Under the pieces are notes generated by a model. The model did not search any database. It was not told where the DNA came from and saw nothing but the letters and a program-made list of their open reading frames with translations. Below, piece after piece: positions 16,098 through 25,035 of a stretch of 32,116 nucleotides of DNA; within the stretch, counting starts at the first letter, position 1, and each line of letters starts with the position of its first letter. A program made the translations under genes and the position numbers. This stretch comes from Aequorivita soesokkakensis. Lineage in GTDB: Bacteria; Bacteroidota; Bacteroidia; Flavobacteriales; Flavobacteriaceae. The stretch is taken from contig NZ_LXIE01000033.1 in the NCBI RefSeq assembly GCF_001641085.1, positions 1 to 32,116 on the forward strand, read 5' to 3'.

Positions 16098-17267
16098 TTA
16101 AATACTAATGGTTTTTCTATATTCTCCTTGAGTTACCATATTTGACCACGAACCTTTCTTTTCTAAAATTGGTGTTAGGCTGTATATTGTTTCATCTGAA
16201 GACAAATAAAATTTCAAATGATCATCTGAAGTTGGTCCTTTAAAATCGAATGTATTCTTATTGATGGGTTTCAGTTCAAAATAAAATACGCCTTCCTGTC
16301 TTGCAAATAGTTTTCCTTCTTCAAAAACAATTTCAATTACCCTCGTATCTGATAATTTGTAAACTCCAACATAAGCCGTTAATTCATTAGGTGTTAAGGT
16401 AAAATCTTTACTGAAATCTACTTCCAGCAATTCTTGTATATGATAAATTAAAAAAGGTTTTAAATTAGGATAAGCCTCTAAATCCTTAACGATATCATTC
16501 AGTTTAGCATCCAATGACATCTCCTCTGCATGTAATCCTTTTTCATATAACTGGGCAACACGTTTAGCAAATTCGATATAAACCTTTTTATTTGTAATAA
16601 GTTGATCTTTATTACCAAAATAGAAACGAGGGTTTTTTGATGTGTTTCCTGAGACAATAATGGTATGTTCATCGCTCAATGAAATCGCTTTATCTATTCC
16701 TGTCACAACACCTTCTAATCCGTTTGGACCTGTATAGGTTAGCCAATTGCTTTTAAAACCATCGCTCATAAACAACACATTGCTTTTTTCTAAATGAACA
16801 TCAATATGATCAAGGGTATGTGAGGGTGTATGGTATGCCGTAACCACCTCATCACCTATAGGAATAGATATAGAATCTTTAAAAAGGATGTCGTGATATG
16901 CTGTTGAATACTTCATATTGTAATGCGATACTATAGTGGCACCTTTATTTGCAAAATAGGTATTTGCATGATGGTTATATGGATCTGAATCGCTATTAAG
17001 AACATAGGTTATTGGCAAATCTGTAATTTTTTGAATTTCCTTTTCTAAAGATGATGCACTATTCATCATCATAGAATTAATAAGCAACACTTGATCTTTG
17101 CCTATAACCATACCTAAATTTCCATTGGCATTACCTTCCCATAGTTCCGTTAAAATATAGACGTTCTCATTTACTTTTTTGACATCGTATTTAGCTTGTG
17201 CAAAAAGTGGTGTAGCCCATAGAAACACAGAATATAGACTTATAATATGTAAAAACTTCATTGTCAT
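16098..17267 (-). CDS. Secreted metallo-beta-lactamase-fold protein with degenerate zinc site
   Basis: 389 residues with a signal peptide (LHIISLYSVFLWATPLFAQA), so exported. Residues 30-210 follow the MBL-fold pattern of subclass B periplasmic hydrolases: NVYILTELW, GNLGMVIGKDQVLLIN, ITYVLNSDSDPYNHHANTYF, TPSHTLDHIDVHL and NVLFMSDGF. The usual HxHxDH is replaced: by alignment with N-T-H-W-H-F-D-H-T-G-G-N, its ligands are Asp93, Asp95, Tyr97 and Asn98. His150 and Asp169 are kept, while the last His is Asn208. A normal di-zinc hydrolase is therefore unlikely. It could bind a different metal or be a binding protein. A separate C-terminal domain (about 310-385) resembles the extra domain often seen in such proteins (YVGVYKLSDTRVIEIVFEEGKLFARQEG). 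It lies 34 bp after an exported NTF2-like protein. Confidence 0.85.
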   Translation of the reverse strand: MTMKFLHIISLYSVFLWATPLFAQAKYDVKKVNENVYILTELWEGNANGNLGMVIGKDQVLLINSMMMNSASSLEKEIQKITDLPITYVLNSDSDPYNHHANTYFANKGATIVSHYNMKYSTAYHDILFKDSISIPIGDEVVTAYHTPSHTLDHIDVHLEKSNVLFMSDGFKSNWLTYTGPNGLEGVVTGIDKAISLSDEHTIIVSGNTSKNPRFYFGNKDQLITNKKVYIEFAKRVAQLYEKGLHAEEMSLDAKLNDIVKDLEAYPNLKPFLIYHIQELLEVDFSKDFTLTPNELTAYVGVYKLSDTRVIEIVFEEGKLFARQEGVFYFELKPINKNTFDFKGPTSDDHLKFYLSSDETIYSLTPILEKKGSWSNMVTQGEYRKTISI

Positions 17268-17301
17268 GTATACTTTTTATGTTGGCCTAAAAGATCATGT
17301 T

Positions 17302-17763
17302 CTACCAATACTCTTTAATCATAAAAATTTTTCCATTCTTAAACTCGAAAAGTGCCATTTGTTCGTCACCTTCAACCATTTTACCATTTTCTTTTGTAAT
17401 GAAGCGCTTGCTTACTGTAATGGCATTTAAGCCATAAATAATGTTCTCGATATTTATATCAATAACACTTCCATCATAGCCTCCATTCTCTTGATTACGT
17501 TTGTAACCATTATAGAGATCTTCTCTTGTATATACCCCACCATATTTTGGATGTACATAGGTAAAATCATCGGTAAACAAGTCAAAGATGTTATCAATAT
17601 CCTTGAGGGTTGAGTTTTGCTGAAAAACTTTTAGGTTGAGCTTATAATACTGATTTAAAGTATGGTTGAGCGAATCTTTATGGGTAAGATTACTTTGTTG
17701 GGCTTGGGCAAAATGAAGGACTCCAAATAATAGCGCAGTTAAAATGACAAATTTTAGTTTCAT
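17302..17763 (-). CDS. Secreted NTF2-like (SnoaL-type) protein
   Basis: 153 residues. It has a signal peptide (LKFVILTALLFGVLHFAQA) and then an NTF2-like alpha+beta fold: LNQYYKLNLKVFQQNSTLKDIDNIFDLFTDDFTYVHPKYGG, VYTREDLYNGYKR, and a final strand pair EQMALFEFKNGKIFMIKEYW. NTF2-like proteins are small binding or isomerase domains. Without its active-site residues identified I cannot assign a reaction. It starts 5 bp after the GNAT stop. Confidence 0.8.
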   Translation of the reverse strand: MKLKFVILTALLFGVLHFAQAQQSNLTHKDSLNHTLNQYYKLNLKVFQQNSTLKDIDNIFDLFTDDFTYVHPKYGGVYTREDLYNGYKRNQENGGYDGSVIDINIENIIYGLNAITVSKRFITKENGKMVEGDEQMALFEFKNGKIFMIKEYW

Positions 17764-17768
17764 GTTTT

Positions 17769-18212
17769 TTATTTTATTAATTCCATGTGTAAAATTGGAT
17801 AGGGTTTTCCAGAGGCATCCAATTCGGATCGTCCTATGGTCTCAAAGCTACAATGTTGGTAAAACCCAACAGCTTGTTCATTCTGCTCATTGACATCTAC
17901 TTTGTTTACCTTAAGGCTATTAATTGCATATTCCAATAAAGTTTTACCTATACTTTTACCTCTATGTTCTGGGTGTATGAACAACATTTGTAGATTTCCA
18001 TCAGATACACCTATAAAACCTAGTATTTTAAAATGCTCATCCCTAAAACATCTTAATTCAACAGCGTCTAGATAGGTATTTAGAATTAAGGGTTTGAAAT
18101 AAGCGATGTCTTCTTCTTTTAAAAAATGATGGGTTGCTCTTACAGAGGCCTCCCAAACCTCTACAACTTTGTTGTATTCAAATCTATCTATATAGTCTAT
18201 TCTATGGTCCAT
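17769..18212 (-). CDS. GNAT-family N-acetyltransferase
   Basis: 147 residues. The full single GNAT domain is present: the start DYIDRFEYNKVVEVWEASVRATHHFL, strand FKILGFIGV, the acetyl-CoA loop LFIHPEHRGKSIGKTLL (R-G-x-S-I-G-K) and the closing DVNEQNEQAVGFYQHCSFETIGR. It resembles the YjaB/PhnO-like small acetyltransferases. The acceptor substrate is unknown. It is close to the NTF2-like gene (5 bp). Confidence 0.9.
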   Translation of the reverse strand: MDHRIDYIDRFEYNKVVEVWEASVRATHHFLKEEDIAYFKPLILNTYLDAVELRCFRDEHFKILGFIGVSDGNLQMLFIHPEHRGKSIGKTLLEYAINSLKVNKVDVNEQNEQAVGFYQHCSFETIGRSELDASGKPYPILHMELIK

Positions 18213-18271
18213 TTTATATTGTCTTAAATAAGTGCTATTGGAATCCTAAGGGATAGTGTTCCCATTAATTT

Positions 18272-19369
18272 TTATTTATTGGGTTCAATATCTTTTGTAT
18301 AAGACGCTAAACGTAAAAGGTCATAAGATTTTTTTAAATGTCCCTGTATTACTGATACAGCACTATGATTAATTAGCAATGATCTAGAAACAGATTGTTT
18401 ATCTTCTTCTACAATTTGTTTTATTACTGCTTTAGCATCTTCTTTGCCTTTTGTTTCATAGGCCAATAAGACTTTAACAGCATTTTCTTCCGCAGTTATT
18501 GCTCTATGTTTCGGGGTGTATCCTATTTGCTTTACCATAGCTTCTGCCATTGCCCATACTGACCATGGATTTTGACCAGTAATTAAATTATTATCGTGAC
18601 TTATTTTTTCAAGATACATGATGCCTTCGTTAAATACGGCTCCTTGAGATATCAGTTTATCTTGCAATAAAAAAGGAAATACGGATTCTGCTTTTGGAAT
18701 TAATAATAATTCTTCCTTATTGGTAAAGCTACTTACCTGCTTATTTTTTAAAAATGACTGCCCATCTTTTAAGGTGACATTTACAAATGCTGCAGGGCCA
18801 TGACAGACTGCCCCTATTACTTTGTTATTCTTATGGAAATCTTGTATTAGAGCATGTATAAATTTATTATTTGGAAAATCAAACATCGCTCCTTTCCCTC
18901 CGACAAAATAAACAGCTTCATATATTTCAGGTTTAATATCTTTTAATAAAAGGCTGTTATTGGTTTTGGATTGCGCAATTGAATCATTCAAAAATGCATA
19001 ATCGAATATTTCCATATCATCATCATCTAACACCACAGGTGGTTTACCACCTAAAGGACTTGCTATATCAACATCAAAACCATTAGCTTTAAAAACATAG
19101 TAAGCTCTTGCTAATTCTGTTAGTTCATATCCTGTACCTTTACCACTTGTACCCATTGTATCTGTGCTGGTTACAACAGCCAGTATTTTTCCGCGATACG
19201 CTGGTACATCTTTAGTGATGTAAGGGATATCATGTACTTGACTATTAACTAAGGTGCCGTCTTCTACCGGTAATAGACTCGCGATATATATGCCAATAAA
19301 GATAATGATAGCCACAATAAAGGTTAGCGCGGTTAGTATCCATTTAATAATTCGATATTTTTTAAACAT
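18272..19369 (-). CDS. Membrane-anchored DJ-1/PfpI-family protein with C-terminal extension
   Basis: 365 residues. An N-terminal transmembrane anchor (ILTALTFIVAIIIFIGIYIASL, about 11-32) is followed by a DJ-1/PfpI type-1 glutamine-amidotransferase-like domain: KILAVVTSTD, GYELTELARAYYVFKANGFDVDIASPLGGKP with Glu82, YFVGGKGAMFDF, and the nucleophile elbow AVCHGPAAF with Cys189-His190. The Glu-Cys-His arrangement is that of Hsp31/glyoxalase-III-like members, which detoxify methylglyoxal or act as chaperones. About 90 residues after residue 280 form an extra helical tail (TPKHRAITAEENAVKVLLAYETKGKED) outside the standard domain. It lies 27 bp after the ABC-peptidase gene. Confidence 0.85.
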   Translation of the reverse strand: MFKKYRIIKWILTALTFIVAIIIFIGIYIASLLPVEDGTLVNSQVHDIPYITKDVPAYRGKILAVVTSTDTMGTSGKGTGYELTELARAYYVFKANGFDVDIASPLGGKPPVVLDDDDMEIFDYAFLNDSIAQSKTNNSLLLKDIKPEIYEAVYFVGGKGAMFDFPNNKFIHALIQDFHKNNKVIGAVCHGPAAFVNVTLKDGQSFLKNKQVSSFTNKEELLLIPKAESVFPFLLQDKLISQGAVFNEGIMYLEKISHDNNLITGQNPWSVWAMAEAMVKQIGYTPKHRAITAEENAVKVLLAYETKGKEDAKAVIKQIVEEDKQSVSRSLLINHSAVSVIQGHLKKSYDLLRLASYTKDIEPNK

Positions 19370-19396
19370 AATTTTTTTATTGATTTATACCGTATT

Positions 19397-22300
19397 TTAT
19401 TTCAGCTGGTTTTGAAACAGTTCGTCAATTTTAGATTTAGCACTTTTATCTGGTGCGACTTTATAAAATTCCTCAAGCAAATCTAAAGTTGTAGGCTTTT
19501 TAGGATATTGATTATTGGCTAAAAAACTTCTTAATGCTTCATTGACTTTATCTTCGCCTATTAACTCAGATAATTCTACCATTGCTATTGCACCTTTTGA
19601 GTAAGCTATATGTGTTGCGCCATAAGGCACTTTGTATAAAGGTGGATTTCCGTAAAGTCCTTTTTCATTATCATAAATTTGTTGATGTATTTTAACGCGT
19701 TCCATCATGCGTTCTTTCCCATACATTTTTTTGTAAAGCATCATTTCGGTATACATGGCTAAAGACTCGGTAAGCATTGAAGCACCTTCTCTTTGATCTG
19801 GATTTATTTGACTGTTTCCCCACCATATATGAGCCAACTCATGGCCTGCTAATTCATTTATAACATCTTTACTTGGATCACTATCTATATTAGCATGAAA
19901 TATCATGTTTTCAGTCATAAAAATGGTTGCTGGATATGCTGTTGCCGCAAACCCACTCGTAAAAGATGAGACCTCAACAAAACTTATTTTTTCAAATGGA
20001 TACCCATTAAAATTATTTACACAATAATCTAAACTCAATACGGCATTTTTTAGCAGTCGCTCTACATTTTCAAAATGCATGTCATGATAAAGTACTTCAA
20101 CTTCGATGTTACGATGCTTGATAGCTTGTTTTTTGTATTTAGCAGATGCAACTGCAAATCGAAATGGAATACCATAGGCTTTGTAATGGGTATTTTTCCT
20201 ATCGTTTTCAGTCCAGGTTTTAACAATATTGCCTATTCCCATAGGCGTTTGATTACTTTCAGTGGAAACTACCATGTTTAAATTTATAAAGTCACTTTTA
20301 AAAACCTCTGGTGCTTCAAGCTTTTTTAAACGTGTTGGATTACCAAGTCCGTATTCTTCTCGTTTTTGTTCGTCTTCTATCTCTTTATCTGATTGGTATC
20401 CCAACAAAGGATAATAATTACTAATCCTTATAAACGTGCCATTATTAACGATAGCATTAAAAGATCGATGCCCATTGACAGCGAACCATTTGTATGATAA
20501 ATTAAACTCCAGAGTCGCTGTATCACTTGGCATAAAAGGTTCATCAAGTTTTATCTCTGATACAATCTCATCAACTGAAATGTCTTTATTATGCATTCTA
20601 AATGTTGCTTCATTTAATTCTAAGTCGGAATGAAAATTCAATAGAATCTTATTTATTGGTTTATCTGTTAGATTTTGAATTCTATATTTTCCTTGAATTT
20701 TATAAGAATTTTCAGAAGGATATAAGTCTATTTTTGTGTCTACATCTATAATTGTAGGTTGGGGTATATTTTGAAAATGACGGTAATTTTTTTCATAATT
20801 AACCGCTTCAACTAGTTGTGTGTCTTCATTTTTTGGTGAATAACCATTCATGAAATTAAGGCCTCCAAAAACGCTAAATCCAAAGAAAACAATGACAATA
20901 AAAGATTTGATTTTAGACCATTGTTTTAATTTCAAATACGAATTAAAAATCCACAATAACCCTAAAAGGCAAATGCCAAAAAGCAATCTATTTGAAAAGG
21001 CTGACAGATATGCACCATAACCATTTAGGTCACTAAACACACCATTAAATCCTGAGAAAACATGGAATAATGGATATGGCAACAACATCTTTATTAATGG
21101 TGTTGTAAAAACTACAACCGCTACTATTGAAATACCTAAGGCTACATATTTGCTATTGATAATACTATTGATAAGAAGTAACAATGTGCCGAAAAGGAAA
21201 AGCGGAATTGTATTAAATATAATAACCCCAAAATAAGCCAACCAATCAATTTGTGTATATCCATAACTGATTTGAAACACTAATGCCAATCCTATAAGTA
21301 ACGTTGTTAAGAATACCAATAAGACAGCCAATGACATCAAGTGCCCTTTTAATTTCGCTTTTGAAAAAAATGTACTGTCTTCAATTAGATAAAAATTGGC
21401 TGTAGTACTTCTCCAATACATGTCATTAATAAAATACACCAAAATGAACGTACCCAATAAGTGAAAGCTTTGCGAAATAGAAGTCGCCAAAAGACCCGAA
21501 CTGGCATAATAATCTGGTAAACGTATGCCTTTATAAATATCTGAATACATTTCCATACCAACGAAGAACACCAATAGCATGGAAACAGCAACTATAGTTA
21601 CGCTTTTAAAAAGGTAAATTAAATCAACCTTTGCAAAGGATATAATTGAGTTTAATTCTGACTTAAAACCAAAATTAAGAGCTGGTATTTTAACTTTTGT
21701 TAGTCTTATAATTCCTGCTTTAACGTTATCCTTTTTACGCTTCAATTCCTTTTTACTTGTTGTTTTATTGAACACATAAAAACGATAAGAAATAGCCAGA
21801 AACAACATTGATAACACCACATAAACTATACGGTTGATGGCCAAAAAGTCTTTAAGTGGCACGATGGATTGATTTTTTTCAGAAACACTCAAGTCTCTAG
21901 CTTCAAAGAAATAGGCAGATGTTCCAAAAGGATCCAGCAATGATGATAGTTGCTGTACTTCAATAGATTGCGGGATGCTTCCTGCCATAAATGGCGAATT
22001 AGAAAACACTAATAATACCATGTAAAGAACATACAATAGTAAACCTCCAATAACCACTAATAACTTCTTACGCGTGGTATAGGCAACCATAAACAAGAAG
22101 CTACAAACGAAGAAGCAGTTTAAAACTCCAAAGATTAAAAACGGATATAGATACGACCATAAACTAAATCCTAACTGCATTTCGGTTCCAGTACGCGAGT
22201 TTTGACCAATGACAAATCCTATAATTAAGATTAAAAAACTTAAAAATGCTTTTAACGTAAATCCTAAAAACTTCCCTTTTAAATAGTTTTTAAGGGAAAT

Positions 22301-22573
22301 TGGATATGAGAATAACATTATATCAAATTTTGTATCCCATTCCTTAAACAGAATCTCTAAGGCAAATAAAATAGCCAAAAATATCATGGATAGACTTAAC
22401 AAAGCCATCATAAACCCAATGGTGTATGGCGAATTAAGATAAATTCCTTCACCAGCAGTTAGGTTAAACTTATAACCGCAAAACCATCCTATAAATACTA
22501 ATATTAAAGCTGTTAAACCTAATACATACTGGTTACCGCTATGCTTTAATTGAAATTGAAGTATAGCATTCAT
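19397..22573 (-). CDS. ABC-2 type permease fused to an M1-family (gluzincin) peptidase
   Basis: 1058 residues. The first ~580 residues are an ABC-2-type permease with roughly a dozen transmembrane helices in two blocks. The rest is extracytoplasmic: an aminopeptidase-N-like beta domain and an M1 metallopeptidase with GHELAHIWWGN (HExxH at 911-915) and a downstream Glu in MLTESLA (Glu936), both zinc ligands. This fusion is a recognised Bacteroidota arrangement often annotated as an ABC transporter permease/M1 family aminopeptidase. Its ATPase partner is the gene immediately upstream (2 bp apart). It may export and trim peptides or act on envelope proteins; the substrate is unknown. Confidence 0.9.
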   Translation of the reverse strand: MNAILQFQLKHSGNQYVLGLTALILVFIGWFCGYKFNLTAGEGIYLNSPYTIGFMMALLSLSMIFLAILFALEILFKEWDTKFDIMLFSYPISLKNYLKGKFLGFTLKAFLSFLILIIGFVIGQNSRTGTEMQLGFSLWSYLYPFLIFGVLNCFFVCSFLFMVAYTTRKKLLVVIGGLLLYVLYMVLLVFSNSPFMAGSIPQSIEVQQLSSLLDPFGTSAYFFEARDLSVSEKNQSIVPLKDFLAINRIVYVVLSMLFLAISYRFYVFNKTTSKKELKRKKDNVKAGIIRLTKVKIPALNFGFKSELNSIISFAKVDLIYLFKSVTIVAVSMLLVFFVGMEMYSDIYKGIRLPDYYASSGLLATSISQSFHLLGTFILVYFINDMYWRSTTANFYLIEDSTFFSKAKLKGHLMSLAVLLVFLTTLLIGLALVFQISYGYTQIDWLAYFGVIIFNTIPLFLFGTLLLLINSIINSKYVALGISIVAVVVFTTPLIKMLLPYPLFHVFSGFNGVFSDLNGYGAYLSAFSNRLLFGICLLGLLWIFNSYLKLKQWSKIKSFIVIVFFGFSVFGGLNFMNGYSPKNEDTQLVEAVNYEKNYRHFQNIPQPTIIDVDTKIDLYPSENSYKIQGKYRIQNLTDKPINKILLNFHSDLELNEATFRMHNKDISVDEIVSEIKLDEPFMPSDTATLEFNLSYKWFAVNGHRSFNAIVNNGTFIRISNYYPLLGYQSDKEIEDEQKREEYGLGNPTRLKKLEAPEVFKSDFINLNMVVSTESNQTPMGIGNIVKTWTENDRKNTHYKAYGIPFRFAVASAKYKKQAIKHRNIEVEVLYHDMHFENVERLLKNAVLSLDYCVNNFNGYPFEKISFVEVSSFTSGFAATAYPATIFMTENMIFHANIDSDPSKDVINELAGHELAHIWWGNSQINPDQREGASMLTESLAMYTEMMLYKKMYGKERMMERVKIHQQIYDNEKGLYGNPPLYKVPYGATHIAYSKGAIAMVELSELIGEDKVNEALRSFLANNQYPKKPTTLDLLEEFYKVAPDKSAKSKIDELFQNQLK

Positions 22574-22575
22574 AA

Positions 22576-23448
22576 TTAACTGTTTTGAGAAAGAATATTA
22601 AAGTAAACGTGTTCTAGTATTGGTTCAACTGGTAAAAATCCTTCAGGTTGTGTAGATGCAAACACTGTAATTTGTAGTTGACGCTCTATAAGTTGTTGAC
22701 TAATAACTTTTAGATTTGATTGATAAGTTTCCAGTTCATCATTATCAATAAATTTTGACCAGATTTTACCTTCTAAATCTTCAATTAATTCTTTTGGCTT
22801 ACCAGTTTTAAGAATTCGACCACTATTCATTATGGTCATTTCAGAACATAGGTTTTTCACATCTTGCACTAAGTGAGTGGACAGAATTACAATGACTTCA
22901 CTACTAATATCACTTAGAAGTGTATTAAAACGGTTACGCTCTTCTGGGTCTAGTCCGGCAGTAGGCTCATCCACAATGATAATTTTAGGGCTTGCCAATA
23001 AAGCTTGAGCCACTCCAAAGCGTTGTTTCATTCCACCAGAAAACGTATGTACTTCTTTGTTCTTAAAATTCCAAAGGTTTACTTTCTCTAACAAATATTG
23101 GATTTGGTTCTTACGTTCTGTATCATCTTTAATTCCTTTTAAAATGGCAATATGGTTTAAAAGATTATAAGCACTAACTTTAGGATACACTCCAAAATCC
23201 TGAGGTAAAAATCCTAAGTTCTTTTTGATATAATCAGAATTACTGACGATATCAACATCGTTAAATTGAATACTTCCTGAAGAGGGTTTTTGAAGCCCTA
23301 CGATTGTTTTCATTAGGGAGGATTTTCCAGCACCATTTGGGCCTAATAAGCCGAACATTCCATTCTTTATTTCCAAAGAAATATTTCTAATTGCTTGATG
23401 CCCGTTTTTATAGGTTAGCTCTAGATTATTAATTTTTAGAGTGTTCAT
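22576..23448 (-). CDS. ABC transporter ATP-binding protein
   Basis: 290 residues of a typical ATPase: Walker A GPNGAGKSS, Q-loop LPQDFGVYPKVSAYNLL, signature FSGGMKQRFGVAQALL, Walker B IIIVDEPTAGLD and the H-loop LSTHLVQDV. The C-terminal ~70 residues are a short accessory region. It energises the adjacent permease/peptidase fusion, from which it is separated by 2 bp. Confidence 0.95.
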   Translation of the reverse strand: MNTLKINNLELTYKNGHQAIRNISLEIKNGMFGLLGPNGAGKSSLMKTIVGLQKPSSGSIQFNDVDIVSNSDYIKKNLGFLPQDFGVYPKVSAYNLLNHIAILKGIKDDTERKNQIQYLLEKVNLWNFKNKEVHTFSGGMKQRFGVAQALLASPKIIIVDEPTAGLDPEERNRFNTLLSDISSEVIVILSTHLVQDVKNLCSEMTIMNSGRILKTGKPKELIEDLEGKIWSKFIDNDELETYQSNLKVISQQLIERQLQITVFASTQPEGFLPVEPILEHVYFNILSQNS

Positions 23449-23513
23449 GATTTAATATTTTTAATGGTGTTTGTTGTCTTTAAAGTTGTTGCTTTTTATT
23501 AAAAAGATATTAT

Positions 23514-23858
23514 TTACACCATCGATTTATTACAATAGGTAGCTCTTTCAAAATCCCGAATGTTTATTGAAATAATAGGTACTTCAGGAAACATCACTTT
23601 AAGTTCAGTAACTATTCGTTTTGAAAGTTCTGCTTTCTGTTCTGTATTTCGACCCTCCATAATATTCGCAAATACATGGATAAAATGATTACTTGTATTT
23701 CCAGTCATATAATATTGGAATGGATTAATACGAACTTTAATTTCCTCAGGAATGAATAATCCTGTTGACACCGCAGTATCGTATACTTTCTTATTAATCT
23801 CTTGTGGTGATTTTAATTTTACGATCTGCTCGGAGCAGTCTATTACAAAATGTGGCAT
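23514..23858 (-). CDS. 5-carboxymethyl-2-hydroxymuconate isomerase-like tautomerase
   Basis: 114 residues. The sequence begins MPHFVIDCSEQI, so after Met removal Pro1 is N-terminal, as the tautomerase superfamily requires. The remainder (FIHVFANIMEGRNTEQKAELSKRIVTEL) matches the CHMI branch. The classical CHMI serves homoprotocatechuate degradation, but no other gene of that route is here, so another enol/keto substrate is possible. It sits 65 bp before the ABC ATPase and 250 bp from the DUF4386 gene. Confidence 0.85.
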   Translation of the reverse strand: MPHFVIDCSEQIVKLKSPQEINKKVYDTAVSTGLFIPEEIKVRINPFQYYMTGNTSNHFIHVFANIMEGRNTEQKAELSKRIVTELKVMFPEVPIISINIRDFERATYCNKSMV

Positions 23859-24109
23859 GATTTATTGTTTTTTTGAACTTTATTTTTGATTTAAATAGCT
23901 CCTGCAAATTAATTAGATGGTCAAAACCAAACTTGTTTGAAGAGGATAACTATTGGTTGCTAAAACTATTTGCTTGTGGTTGCTATTGATTATATATGAT
24001 TGATTTTATGATTGTTAGGTCAAAATTAGTTTATTGGTTAGTTGAAAATCTTAAGCTATCTTAAGAAAATCTAAGTGTTTTAGAATACGTCTTAAATCGT
24101 GAGGTGGGG

Positions 24110-24811
24110 TTACACTATTTTTTCAACTTCTTGTTGTGATTGCTTTTTAAATCCCTTGATTAGTAGCCAAACGGTAAACGAGAACTCCCCAATTACTGAA
24201 GGAATAATTACGACCATTTCAAAAACATCTTTATAATCTATATAATTTGGCATCATCAGCTTTGCTGTACTATCTATTATATAACCTATTGCTGCAAGCA
24301 TTAATAGTATGCCAATTGCTTTCGGGATCGTTATTGATTTTAAAGCTAGATAACCTAAAACAAGTAAGTGAACTCCAAAAAAAAGCAATCCAACAGTCCA
24401 AAGCGTATCAAAATCTAATAACAGCTCCGATACTTGGTTCTGTAAGTTTGTTGAAATAGTTGCATTAAATGTTATTTGGTAGGCCGCCCATAATTTGAAT
24501 AAAGCAGCACCAAAAAACAGGGCGTGCAATAATCGAAAAAAAGAAGCTAGATAAGACATTCTCTTACTTGTCGATTTTGTCAAACCAAAAAGTGACCAAA
24601 CTAATAGCGCATCAAAAAATAACATCACCCCAAACCCAAGTAATCCATTACCTAGTTGTATATGATTATTAATAAAGTTTGTAGCTGTAATTGCTGAGCT
24701 GTTCTTGTCTATTAGGCTTTCAAGTACCGCAAAATTGGCATAAAAACCTGCTAAAAAAATTATTAGATAGGCAATCCCTGAAATTCTTGCTAATTGTTTC
24801 ATAATCTGCAT
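24110..24811 (-). CDS. DUF4386 family membrane protein
   Basis: 233 residues with about six transmembrane helices. The N-terminal QLARISGIAYLIIFLAGFYA and the FRLLHALFFGAALF segment match the DUF4386 family, whose function is unknown. The start is at ATG 24811 (MQIMKQL) or 24802. On the minus strand TAAATTTG (24832-24825) lies 13-20 bp before the start and fits a Bacteroidota -7 box. Confidence 0.85.
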   Translation of the reverse strand: MQIMKQLARISGIAYLIIFLAGFYANFAVLESLIDKNSSAITATNFINNHIQLGNGLLGFGVMLFFDALLVWSLFGLTKSTSKRMSYLASFFRLLHALFFGAALFKLWAAYQITFNATISTNLQNQVSELLLDFDTLWTVGLLFFGVHLLVLGYLALKSITIPKAIGILLMLAAIGYIIDSTAKLMMPNYIDYKDVFEMVVIIPSVIGEFSFTVWLLIKGFKKQSQQEVEKIV

Positions 24812-24974
24812 ATTAAATTTTATGCAAATTTATTGGCTATAGAATGGTAATTCATTGACTTAAGTTAAGATAAGCACCTAGCCTGGAGATCCGCTTGACA
24901 ATTTGATTCAGAGTTTAGAAGATACGCGAGGATGTGCAGAAATATGCAAAAAGTGTTGGTTTGTGCTTTGGGTT

Positions 24975-25005
24975 ATTGATTTTGAGTTTGTTGGGTCTAA
25001 GTTTG
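24975..25005 (+). promoter_or_regulatory. Promoter of the 25036-26796 cassette
   Basis: ATTG (24975-24978) is followed after exactly 19 bp by TAAGTTTG (24998-25005), a good match to the Bacteroidota TTTG-N19-TAnnTTTG promoter with one mismatch. Transcription would start near 25012, so the ATG at 25036 rather than the upstream frame opening is the gene start. Confidence 0.5.
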
Positions 25006-25035
25006 ACTTATTGTTTAACCTTAAAATCATTAAAA

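Noticed and set aside
24050-24065. CTTAAG-CTAT-CTTAAG hairpin as a terminator of the DUF4386 gene
   Set aside because: The stem is only six AT-rich pairs with no clear T tract, so it is too weak to call.
24934-25035. N-terminal extension of the cassette's first protein
   Set aside because: This hydrophobic stretch lies over the promoter, and the ATG at 25036 fits both the promoter and the typical MAKQKG start.
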